The notes beneath the pieces were generated by a model. That model was not told where the DNA came from, did no database searches, and saw only the letters and a list, made by a program, of their open reading frames with translations. DNA of 64,000 nt, taken from assembly GCA_963712905.1 (NCBI GenBank), contig CAVQJU010000011.1:186001-250000 (forward strand), in the 5' to 3' direction. The position numbers and the translations under genes are program-made. The DNA comes from CAVQJU01 sp963712905. Its GTDB lineage: Bacteria; Acidobacteriota; Vicinamibacteria; Vicinamibacterales; CAVVIG01. The stretch's first letter is position 1; each line of letters begins with the position of its first letter. Shown here piece after piece: positions 17,624 through 24,874 of the stretch.

Positions 17624-19273
17624 GTGAGGCTCCACGAGTTCCTCTTCGACCAGCTGTGGCACCACGGTGTCCGGCACATCTTCGGGATCCCCGGGGATTT
17701 CGTCCTCAATCTCTACGAAGCGCTCGAAGACGACGGCCGTTTCCGCCTGATCCGGCTGAGCCATGAGCCCGCCGTCGGGTTCGCCGCCGACGGCGCGGCG
17801 CGCATGGCCGGCGGCCTCGGCGTCTGCTGTGTGACGTACGGCGCCGGCGGCCTCAACATGATCAACTCCGTCGCGTGCGCGTACGCCGAGGAGTCGCCGC
17901 TCGTCGTGCTGACCGGCGGGCCCGGGCGAATCGAGCGGCAGTCCGACGTCCCCGTGCACCACGAGGTGAAGAGCTTCGAGTCGCAGCACAAGATCTACCA
18001 GGAAGTCACGGAGTACGCGGCGATCCTCGACGATCCGCGCACAGCGGCCGGCCACATCCGCAAGGCCCTCGAAACGGCGACCAAGGTCAAGCGGCCTGTG
18101 TACCTCGAGATCCCGAGGGACATGGTGTCGGCGGAGATCGACCCGCCCGTCGATGGCGAGCGGGTGCCCGTGTCGCTGGCCGACGACCGGGACGCCGTCG
18201 AAGAGGCCGCCCGCGAGATCATCGAGCGGCTCAACGCCGCCGAAAGGCCGGTGCTGATCGTGGGCGTCGAGGTTCACCGGTTTCATCTGCGCGAGCAGGT
18301 CGTGCGCCTCGCCGAACGGTTGAACGTCCCGGTCGCGTCGTCATTTCTGGGGCGGGGCGTGTTTCCGACGCTCCACCCGCAGTTTGTCGGGACGTATCTC
18401 GGCGTCGTGTCCCCGCCCGCGCTGCGCGAGACCGTCGAGCGCTCCGATTGCGCGCTGCTCCTGGGCGAGCTCGTCAGCGACACGAGCCTCGGTGTGTCCG
18501 CGGATTGCCTGGACAGAAACAACCTGCTCATCGCCGTGGCGCGAGACGTGTACATTCGCCATCATCGTTACCAGAACGTGCCGCTCGACAGACTGGTGCC
18601 GAGACTGCTCGAATCGCCGGATCTGCCACGCAATTCGACGCGGGCTGGTGCGTTCCGGGATCACGTGTCCCCGGAAGCGCTGGAGCGCGGGCAGGACGCT
18701 GAGCCGATCCGGGTCCGGCACATCATCTACGAGGTCAACGAGTTCATCGCCGATCACCTCGACGTGCCGCTGGTGTCCGATACAGGCGACTGCCTGTTCG
18801 CGGCAGTGGACATCCGCTCGAACGAAATCGTCGCGCCGGCCTATTACGCGACGATGGGGTTTGCCGTGCCGGCGGCGCTCGGCGTGCAGATTGCGACGGG
18901 ACGGCGGCCGCTCGTGCTTGTCGGCGACGGCGCGTTCCAGATGACGGGGCCCGAGGTGTCGCACGCGCCCGAGTACGACTGCAATCCCGTCATCGTGCTG
19001 TTCAACAACACCCGATGGGAAATGCTGCAGGCGTTCTTTCCCGACGCCGCCTACAACACGACCGTGTCGTGGCCGTATGCCAGGCTGGCCGAGTTGTGGG
19101 GCGGACGCGGGTTCGTCGCGCGGACGCCCGGTGAGCTCCGCTCGGCTCTCGCCGCCGCCTGGGCCGGCGACTCGTTCGCCCTGATCGAGGTGACGCTCGA
19201 ACCGGGCGACGTGTCGCCGATCCTGTCGGGGTTCGTCCGTGCGTTCAAGGCACGGATCTACACAACGCGCTAG
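17624..19273 (+). CDS. Thiamine-diphosphate-dependent 2-keto acid decarboxylase (indolepyruvate/pyruvate decarboxylase-like)
   Basis: 549 residues with the three-domain ThDP fold. N-terminal PYR domain: H-I-F-G-I-P-G-D-F near 18 and the catalytic Glu in S-H-E-P-A-V-G-F-A-A-D-G near 47. The His-His pair typical of decarboxylases is in P-V-H-H-E-V-K-S-F near 110. Central domain about 190-330. C-terminal PP domain with the ThDP/Mg motif G-D-G-A-F-Q-M-T-G to V-L-F-N-N near 430-465. It splits CO2 from a 2-oxo acid to give an aldehyde; indolepyruvate, phenylpyruvate or branched keto acids are plausible. Start GTG 17624. Its stop codon is shared in a CTAG with the converging YXWGXW gene. Confidence 0.88.
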   Translation: MRLHEFLFDQLWHHGVRHIFGIPGDFVLNLYEALEDDGRFRLIRLSHEPAVGFAADGAARMAGGLGVCCVTYGAGGLNMINSVACAYAEESPLVVLTGGPGRIERQSDVPVHHEVKSFESQHKIYQEVTEYAAILDDPRTAAGHIRKALETATKVKRPVYLEIPRDMVSAEIDPPVDGERVPVSLADDRDAVEEAAREIIERLNAAERPVLIVGVEVHRFHLREQVVRLAERLNVPVASSFLGRGVFPTLHPQFVGTYLGVVSPPALRETVERSDCALLLGELVSDTSLGVSADCLDRNNLLIAVARDVYIRHHRYQNVPLDRLVPRLLESPDLPRNSTRAGAFRDHVSPEALERGQDAEPIRVRHIIYEVNEFIADHLDVPLVSDTGDCLFAAVDIRSNEIVAPAYYATMGFAVPAALGVQIATGRRPLVLVGDGAFQMTGPEVSHAPEYDCNPVIVLFNNTRWEMLQAFFPDAAYNTTVSWPYARLAELWGGRGFVARTPGELRSALAAAWAGDSFALIEVTLEPGDVSPILSGFVRAFKARIYTTR

Positions 19274-19668
19274 CGGTGATCGTCGTCGTGATGGCCGTCG
19301 TGATGATCGTCTCGATGGTCATCTCGACGGTCGTGATCGTTGTCCCACCGGTGGTCGTGATTCATGCGGCGGCGGCCGTCCTCCCAATAGCCCTGATAGT
19401 ACTGGCCGCTGGAGTAGTACGGCTCCACCCAGTAGGCGCCGGCAAAAGGCGGACGCGTCCAATAGCCGTCATGCCACTTGTAGTGTTTGCCTTGCGGATA
19501 CCAGTACCCTTCGACCCAGATGTACTCGGGGCCTGGCCGCGCTGGTACGCGGTAGGCTCGAGGAGCCGGCGGTCTGCCGATCGTGATCCCGAATGAAACC
19601 TGAGCGCTTGCTGGCGCCGCGAACGTCAGCAGCGCGGCGAACACGGCCGAGTAAGTGAAGGCACGCAT
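19270..19668 (-). CDS. YXWGXW-repeat protein with His/Asp-rich tail
   Basis: 132-residue exported protein. A signal peptide ends at A-S-A-Q; the mature part has aromatic repeats (W-V-E-G-Y-W, H-D-G-Y-W-T-R-P-P, A-Y-W-V-E-P-Y-Y) of the YXWGXW/BcpO-related class, common near the outer membrane. The last ~30 residues consist almost only of His, Asp, Arg and Asn (W-D-N-D-H-D-R-R-D-D-H-R-D-D-H-H-D), a likely metal-binding tail. The start is 19668 with a GGAGGG site nine bases upstream. The TAG stop overlaps the decarboxylase stop on the other strand. Function unknown; a cell-surface or metal-buffer role is possible. Confidence 0.8.
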   Translation of the reverse strand: MRAFTYSAVFAALLTFAAPASAQVSFGITIGRPPAPRAYRVPARPGPEYIWVEGYWYPQGKHYKWHDGYWTRPPFAGAYWVEPYYSSGQYYQGYWEDGRRRMNHDHRWDNDHDRRDDHRDDHHDGHHDDDHR

Positions 19669-19782
19669 CAGAGAATCCCTCCGATGCGTCCGACGTGCAT
19701 GACGTGCGCCAACCACGCGGCGTCTTATCGCAATCCTTACGGGAATCTTCTTCGTGGTTCATCCGTGCGGCCACCCCGGGTG

Positions 19783-20301
19783 TCAGACATAGTGGCCGAC
19801 GGCCATGGACATCAGCGCGATGCATTGCAGCGTGATGACCGCCTGCGTCCCGCTCTTCATTCGGCGCCGCAGCATGGCCGCATGCTGCACGCAGCTGCCG
19901 CGCGCCGGATCTTCGATGGGCAGAGACAGCAGGGCTCCCAGGGCCGAAAGTTCATGCGCGCTGCGGCCCACGACAGCTCCGCCGATCACGCCGGCAAGGA
20001 TGCCGGCTACGCCGCCTGTTCCGAAGACAATTCCGGCGTGCGTCGCGGCTACCGAGGGATCAAACCCGCCGGTGAAGCGCCACAGCAGATACAACCCGGT
20101 CAGCAGCGTTGTCAGGCCGATCGCCGACATGTAGGTCGAGTAGCCGTTCTGAACGATGCGTCTCATCACCTGGCCGCCCGAGGGCCCCGAGGCGTCGATG
20201 GCCGGCATCAGCCACGCGGCGCCGAACACGGTCGAACCGATCCAGAGGCCGGCCACGAGCACGTGAGCCGCGCGAATCGAAAGAAACATGATGGCGTTCA
20301 T
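19783..20301 (-). CDS. Four-helix integral membrane protein, cytochrome partner
   Basis: 172 residues with about four hydrophobic helices (residues ~5-30, 50-72, 85-110 and 148-170). The first helix holds a conserved-looking H-V-L-V-A-G-L-W-I-G pattern, reminiscent of DUF2269/CopD-like haem-binding membrane proteins. It is directly downstream (8 bases) of the cytochrome c lipoprotein gene, so the two probably form an electron-transfer unit at the inner membrane. ATG start follows a GAGGTG site. No confident family. Confidence 0.68.
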   Translation of the reverse strand: MNAIMFLSIRAAHVLVAGLWIGSTVFGAAWLMPAIDASGPSGGQVMRRIVQNGYSTYMSAIGLTTLLTGLYLLWRFTGGFDPSVAATHAGIVFGTGGVAGILAGVIGGAVVGRSAHELSALGALLSLPIEDPARGSCVQHAAMLRRRMKSGTQAVITLQCIALMSMAVGHYV

Positions 20302-20309
20302 GGGACACC

Positions 20310-20897
20310 TCAGTCTGCGACGGGCGCCGGCGCCAGTTGCGCGTCCGGCACGTGGTTGACGACGGGCTTGATGGACCGCAGATACGCGTAAATCGACTTC
20401 AGGTCCTCGTCGGTGGCGTTCCGAAAGGCCGGCCACGGCATCGGCGGCAGGATCTCCCGCGACACGCCCATGTGGCGGCCCGTGCGAATGGCCTTGAGGA
20501 ACATCTCTTCGGTCCAGATGCCGAGGCCGGTGTTCTGGTCCGGTGTCAGGTTCGCGGTGTAGCTGATGCCCCACGGCCCCGCAAACGCGGTGTTGGTGGC
20601 GGCGGTGGCCATCAGCCAGAGCCCGGTCGGTTTGGGCGCCTCGAGCGGGCCGACCTGCTCGGGGTGTCCCGAGAGGAAGCGCTCCATGTCGGGCTCGGGG
20701 CCTTTCGGTCCCATCTTGAACGGCGTGTGGCAGTCGGAGCAGCCGATCATGTTCACGAGATACTTGCCGCGCTCCGTCCGGCTGGCGCCGGCGTCGTCAG
20801 TGGCCGCGGACGCGGTGACCGATATGCCGCTGCCGGAACAGCCGGCGGTGATGGTGGCTCCGAGGATGATGGCGGCGGCTGCGAGTGTCGTTTTCAT
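20310..20897 (-). CDS. Monohaem cytochrome c lipoprotein
   Basis: 195 residues. Type II signal with lipobox T-A-G-C near residue 20, so membrane-anchored on the periplasmic side. The haem c motif C-S-D-C-H is near residue 53 in the context L-V-N-M-I-G-C-S-D-C-H-T-P, as in alcohol-dehydrogenase-type cytochromes. Candidate axial Met residues occur in E-I-L-P-P-M-P-W-P-A-F near 150, the usual place. The final Y-A-Y-L-R-S-I-K-P-V motif is also typical. It probably accepts electrons from a periplasmic dehydrogenase. It diverges from the flavin-barrel genes across a 181-base regulatory gap. Confidence 0.9.
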   Translation of the reverse strand: MKTTLAAAAIILGATITAGCSGSGISVTASAATDDAGASRTERGKYLVNMIGCSDCHTPFKMGPKGPEPDMERFLSGHPEQVGPLEAPKPTGLWLMATAATNTAFAGPWGISYTANLTPDQNTGLGIWTEEMFLKAIRTGRHMGVSREILPPMPWPAFRNATDEDLKSIYAYLRSIKPVVNHVPDAQLAPAPVAD

Positions 20898-21026
20898 ACG
20901 CTCTCCCCTTGTTTCAATTCGTTCTTGTTGGCAGGAACGAAGATAGAGCGTCTGAAAAAGCGCGGTTGCTAAGACTTCCCTAGGCGAATCGGAAGAATTT
21001 CCTACACGGCCGGTCCGGCGCCGCCG

Positions 21027-21048
21027 CTTCCTAAATACTTCTTAAATA
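21027..21048. promoter_or_regulatory. Tandem 11-bp operator-like repeat
   Basis: CTTCCTAAATA (21027-21037) is followed at once by CTTCTTAAATA (21038-21048), two 11-base units differing at one position and thus on the same face of the helix. It is the most AT-rich spot in the divergent gap between the cytochrome c gene and the flavin-barrel pair, about 30 bases before the ATG at 21079. A CATAAT (about 21052-21057) just downstream could be a -10 box. A regulator site is inferred from position and periodicity only. Confidence 0.4.
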
Positions 21049-21078
21049 GGCCATAATTTCTGGTCTCCAGTCCCATTC

Positions 21079-21537
21079 ATGACCAGTTCCCGAGTACACC
21101 GGTGCCTTGAACCCGGGTTGTCGATCATCGTCGCGGCCGTCGATGCGCGCGGCAACCCGTCGTGCTGCCGCTCGTACGCGATCAGGTCCGACGACGACCT
21201 GCAGACGCTCACGGTCTACCTGCCGGTCGCGACGAGCCACGACGCCGTCCAGAGCCTGGCCGTCACCAAGCGGCTCGCCATCGCGGCCACGCAGATGATG
21301 GAAAGCAGCGCGACCCAGCTCAAGGGGACCGCGATCGAGACTCGTCTCGCGCGCGACGAAGAAGCGCCGTTCCTGAACGAACGCCTGGATGCGTTTGCCG
21401 ACAAGCTCGTGGAGCTCGGCGTGCCGCGGCGGCTGGCTCGCACGGCTGTGCACTGGCCGGCGTTCGCGGTCACTATCCGCGTCGAGGAAATCTACGAGCA
21501 GACGCCCGGGCCCAAGGCGGGGACGCGTCTGCGGTGA
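21079..21537 (+). CDS. Pyridoxamine-5'-phosphate-oxidase-like split-barrel protein
   Basis: 152 residues resembling the flavin-binding split barrel: L-S-I-I-V-A-A-V-D-A-R-G-N-P then L-T-V-Y-L-P-V and L-A-V-T-K-R-L-A-I-A-A, followed by G-T-A-I and a C-terminal V-T-I-R-V-E-E-I-Y-E-Q-T-P-G. In this family such proteins bind FMN, F420 or haem. The stop overlaps the next start in GTGA, so this small barrel and the following barrel-GAF protein are made together and may form a heterodimer. Specific activity is not predictable. Confidence 0.72.
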   Translation: MTSSRVHRCLEPGLSIIVAAVDARGNPSCCRSYAIRSDDDLQTLTVYLPVATSHDAVQSLAVTKRLAIAATQMMESSATQLKGTAIETRLARDEEAPFLNERLDAFADKLVELGVPRRLARTAVHWPAFAVTIRVEEIYEQTPGPKAGTRLR

Positions 21538-22928
21538 GCATCCGCCTCGCTGACATCTGGCGCGCGTTCCAGGGGCTCGTGCCGAGCATCATCGCCACGG
21601 CGGACGGCCGCGGCATGCCGAACGTGACGTACGTCAGCCAGGTCTACCTGGTGGACGACCGCCACGTGGCGCTGTCGTGCCAGTTCTTCAACAAGACGCG
21701 GCGCAACCTCGACGAGAACCCGGTCGCGTGCGCCGAGGTGGTCGATCCGCTCACGCTCCAGGCGTACCGGCTGCGGCTCAAGTTCCTTCGATCCGAGAAG
21801 AGCGGGCCGCTGTTCGACACGATGTCGCTGCGCATCGACGCGATTGCCTCGCAGACCGGCATGACCGGGATCTTCCGGCTGATCGCGGCCGAGGTGTTCG
21901 AGGTCGTCTCGGCGGAGATGGTGCAGGGGTTCCTGACCGACCCGCCTGCCGACGTGCGGTCCGGTATTTCGCTCGACGGCGCCCGCACGGAAATGCGCGG
22001 CCTGCAGCTGGTGTCCGAGCGCATCAACCGCGCGAACGACCTCGAGTCGCTGCTGGCCTGCGTGCTCCAGGCGCTCGAAGAGTTCTTCGCGTTTTCCCAC
22101 ACCTCGGTCCTGCTCTGGGACGAACAGAACCGCCGCGTGACCACGATGGCCAGCCGCGGCTACGGCGAAAGCGGCGTGGGCGCGGAGGTTGCGCTCGGCG
22201 ACGGCGTGATCGGCACCGTTGCACGCGAGCGCCGGCTCATCCGGCTGACGAGCCTCGAAGCCGACCTCCGGTATGGCCGCGCGATCCGGCGCGAATCGGC
22301 CGCCGGCGAACGGGCCCTCGAGGCGGAGATTCCCCTGCCGGGGCTCAAGGACGCGCAGAGCATGCTCGCCATTCCGCTCACGGTGGGCGACCGCCTCGTG
22401 GGCGTGATCGCCGCCGAAGACCGGGATCCCATGCGGTTCAGTGAGTGGCACGAAGCCTACCTCGAGATCATCGCGAACCAGATCGCACTCGGCATCGACC
22501 GCATGATCGAACGAGGCGATGAGGCGGCGGAGGCGGGCGTTCCGGCCGACACGCTCCCGGCGCCCGCGGCGAATGCCGCCAAGGCGCGGATGATCGAGGC
22601 CTGCCGCGCGAAGCGGCGGCTCACGTACTACCGGAACGACGACGCGATTTTCGTGGACGACGAGTACCTGATCCGGAACATTCCCGCGCGGATTCTGTGG
22701 AAGGTGCTGGGAGAACAGCAGCGGACGGGGCGGACCGAGTTCTCGAACCGGGAGATGCGGGTCGACTCGTCGCTGGGCCTGCCGCCGGTCAAGGACAACT
22801 TCGAGAGCCGGCTGATCCTGCTGCGCCACCGGTTGCAGCAGAAGTGTCCCGACCTGCAGATCGTGTCAACGGGGCGGGGGCGCTTCGCCCTTCGCGCCGA
22901 CGCGGCCATCGAGCTGGTCGAGCGCTAG
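21534..22928 (+). CDS. Split-barrel flavin-like domain fused to GAF and a C-terminal winged-helix-like domain
   Basis: 464 residues from GTG 21534, which overlaps the upstream stop. Domain 1 (about 1-145) is a pyridoxamine-oxidase-like barrel: L-V-P-S-I-I-A-T-A-D-G-R-G-M-P-N-V and N-P-V-A-C-A-E-V-V-D-P. Domain 2 (about 165-320) is a GAF sensor with E-E-F-F-A-F-S-H-T-S-V-L-L-W-D, G-D-G-V-I-G-T-V-A-R-E-R and the final I-A-N-Q-I-A-L-G-I-D. Domain 3 (about 350-464) has charged helices and a short terminal strand pair like a winged helix, with I-P-A-R-I-L-W-K-V-L and L-R-H-R-L-Q-Q-K. The architecture suggests a redox or cofactor sensor acting on DNA or a partner protein (inference). Confidence 0.72.
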   Translation: MSIRLADIWRAFQGLVPSIIATADGRGMPNVTYVSQVYLVDDRHVALSCQFFNKTRRNLDENPVACAEVVDPLTLQAYRLRLKFLRSEKSGPLFDTMSLRIDAIASQTGMTGIFRLIAAEVFEVVSAEMVQGFLTDPPADVRSGISLDGARTEMRGLQLVSERINRANDLESLLACVLQALEEFFAFSHTSVLLWDEQNRRVTTMASRGYGESGVGAEVALGDGVIGTVARERRLIRLTSLEADLRYGRAIRRESAAGERALEAEIPLPGLKDAQSMLAIPLTVGDRLVGVIAAEDRDPMRFSEWHEAYLEIIANQIALGIDRMIERGDEAAEAGVPADTLPAPAANAAKARMIEACRAKRRLTYYRNDDAIFVDDEYLIRNIPARILWKVLGEQQRTGRTEFSNREMRVDSSLGLPPVKDNFESRLILLRHRLQQKCPDLQIVSTGRGRFALRADAAIELVER

Positions 22929-22931
22929 GCA

Positions 22932-23014
22932 TCACGTAGCCACAGAGGCGCAGAGAGCACAGAGATTCTTTTTCCAGCAGATCTCTGTGATCTCCGTGTC
23001 TCTGTGGCTACGTA
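22932..23014. repeat. CACAGAG-type palindromic intergenic repeat, copy 4
   Basis: The left arm ACGTAGCCACAGAGGCGCAG and continuing words face GTGTCTCTGTGGCTACGTAC on the right; the outermost CACGTAGCCACAGAG pairs almost perfectly. It lies between two convergent stop codons, where it could serve as a bidirectional terminator. Confidence 0.82.
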
Positions 23015-23016
23015 CG

Positions 23017-24126
23017 TTATTTCATGCGGCCCTTGAACCCCTGCGCGATCATCGGGATCGTCCAGACCTGCGCCGCGTTGGCCACTTCCTCGCCGTTCGC
23101 GTCCTTGGCCCCGCGGGCCAGGATGTACATCGTCTTCTTGTCCTTGCCGCCGAACGCGCACGTGATCACGCCTCGCGGGGTGGGGATGAGGCCGAGATTC
23201 TTGCCGTCCGCGCCAATCACCTGGATGCCGGCCGCCGTCGTGACGTAGAGGCGGCCCTGTGAGTCGATCGTGCTGCCGTCACCGCCGCCGCCCTCCCACT
23301 TGGTGAACTCCCGCTGGTTGGTCAGCGAGCCGTCGGCCTGGACGTCGAACGCGGCCAGCGTCGGTCCGTTGGTGGCGTAGAGCGTCTTCTCGTCGGCGCT
23401 CAGGATGATGCCGTTGGGCGTGGTGTCGCCGTACTTGGTGATGACGCCGCTCGCGCTGGCATAGAAGACGCCGCCCATCGTGAAGTAGACGCCGCCCTTG
23501 CTGTCGGCCGTGAGGTCGTTGATCACGCCGCCGATGCAATCGATGGGATCGCCGTTGTACTTGTCGGCCAGCACCCGCCGCTTCGGCGCGAGCTGCTCGA
23601 TCCGCGCGTTCAGCCCGCGCTCGACGATGAACAGGTCGCCCTTCTTGCTCATCGACAGCGCGCCGCCGGTGTGCGTGTCCGCGTAGGCCACCGACGTCTT
23701 GCCGTTCTTGTCCAGCTTCAGCACGGCGCTGCTGTCGTTCTGCGCGAGCAGCAGCGTGCCGTCGTTCAGGCCGACGATGCCGTCGCCGTTGTTGCCCGCC
23801 TGCTGCCACTGGAACGTCCACTTCTGCCCGGCGGCGATGACGCCGGGAATGTCCGTCACGGTGTATTCCCGGACGCCTTGAGGTGCCGCAGGCCCGCGGC
23901 CGGCGGCGCCGCCGCGGGCCGGACCGCCGGCGCGGCCTCCGCGGCCCGGGGGCGGTGTCTTGCAGGTCGCGATCAACGCGGCGTAGCCGGGATCGACCGC
24001 CGACTGCAGCGAAGGGGCAGGGGCGTTGGGAGCAACCGGCGGCAGGCGCGGCGGTTCGGCCTGGGCGAACACCACGGCCGCGCCGATCGCGGACAACGCA
24101 ACTGTCAGGATGCCTTTCGATGTCAT
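23017..24126 (-). CDS. Secreted SMP-30/LRE-type beta-propeller protein
   Basis: 369 residues. Signal peptide ends near A-V-V-F-A-Q-A; a Pro/Ala linker and a Gly/Arg-rich low-complexity stretch (about 58-85) precede the propeller. The propeller shows W-Q-Q-A-G-N-N-G-D-G-I, G-V-I-N-D-L-T-A-D-S-K-G-G-V-Y-F-T, T-T-P-N-G-I-I-L-S-A-D and G-D-G-S-T-I-D-S-Q-G-R-L-Y-V-T, matching the metal-binding Asn/Asp motifs of SMP-30 lactonases. An early Cys (I-A-T-C-K-T-P-P-P-G) is typical of the secreted subgroup. Likely a periplasmic lactonase or sugar-binding propeller. It is 25 bases upstream of the preceding gene's start on the same strand and so probably cotranscribed as the second gene. Confidence 0.85.
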   Translation of the reverse strand: MTSKGILTVALSAIGAAVVFAQAEPPRLPPVAPNAPAPSLQSAVDPGYAALIATCKTPPPGRGGRAGGPARGGAAGRGPAAPQGVREYTVTDIPGVIAAGQKWTFQWQQAGNNGDGIVGLNDGTLLLAQNDSSAVLKLDKNGKTSVAYADTHTGGALSMSKKGDLFIVERGLNARIEQLAPKRRVLADKYNGDPIDCIGGVINDLTADSKGGVYFTMGGVFYASASGVITKYGDTTPNGIILSADEKTLYATNGPTLAAFDVQADGSLTNQREFTKWEGGGGDGSTIDSQGRLYVTTAAGIQVIGADGKNLGLIPTPRGVITCAFGGKDKKTMYILARGAKDANGEEVANAAQVWTIPMIAQGFKGRMK

Positions 24127-24151
24127 CAGTCCACTCCTTGTAGGGCGGGGC

Positions 24152-24829
24152 TTAGTTCAGAGGCTTCAGTTCCGGCTGCACACCGTCGGGCAGCGGGTAG
24201 CGATCCGTGTTGAGCAGCATCGACACCATCTGATACCAGCTCATCACGCCAATCAGATCGACCACGCCTTTTTCGCCGAAGGCGTCCTTCGTCATCTTGA
24301 ACGTCGCGTCGCTGACGTGCTTGGTGTTGAGGATTTCCGTGCAGAAGGTGTACACGGTTTCCTCGTCTTTCTGCATCCCCGTCGGCCGCTTGCCGGCCGC
24401 GATCGCGTCGGCGATGGCCGGGCTCAGGCCCGCGGTGAGGGCCGCGCGGTGGTGCGCGTACCACTCATACTGCGACGTCCAGTAGCGGGCCGTGATGATG
24501 ATGGCCATCTCGTTGAGCTTCGGCGGGATCGATGAGTTGAAGCGCATCGACGCGCCGAATTGCTGCGCGATGTCGCCCATCTCCGGGCTGCGCAGCAGGA
24601 CGTTGAACGGCCCGTTGGCGCCGGCACGCGGTCCCGCCACCAGGTGCTCGACCATCGTCTTCTGCGCGGGCGTCATCTCGGCCCAGGTGAGCGGCTTGAA
24701 CCGGTCGCCGCGAAACACGATGCTCTTCGGGTCGGGCCGGGGCTGCGTGGCGGGGGCCTGTGCCCGGGCAACGACAATGACGCCGGCGACGGTCAGAACG
24801 GTGGCGCAGACAAGCAGTAAGCGCGGCAT
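24152..24829 (-). CDS. Exported carboxymuconolactone-decarboxylase-like protein
   Basis: 225 residues with a signal peptide (L-L-L-V-C-A-T-V-L-T-V-A-G-V, cleavage near A-R-A-Q). The helical core M-A-I-I-I-T-A-R-Y-W-T-S-Q-Y-E-W-Y-A-H-H near 120 replaces the C-x-x-C-x-x-x-H of AhpD with W-x-x-x-(Y)-E-W-x-x-H-H, as in decarboxylase-type members. The gene is followed by the propeller lactonase gene. This suggests a small periplasmic module acting on lactone intermediates (inference). ATG 24829 is chosen; an AAAGGA site lies upstream. Confidence 0.85.
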   Translation of the reverse strand: MPRLLLVCATVLTVAGVIVVARAQAPATQPRPDPKSIVFRGDRFKPLTWAEMTPAQKTMVEHLVAGPRAGANGPFNVLLRSPEMGDIAQQFGASMRFNSSIPPKLNEMAIIITARYWTSQYEWYAHHRAALTAGLSPAIADAIAAGKRPTGMQKDEETVYTFCTEILNTKHVSDATFKMTKDAFGEKGVVDLIGVMSWYQMVSMLLNTDRYPLPDGVQPELKPLN

Positions 24830-24874
24830 ATGGGCGTTCCTTTCGGTGTGCATCATATCTAAACTGGGGCTCGC

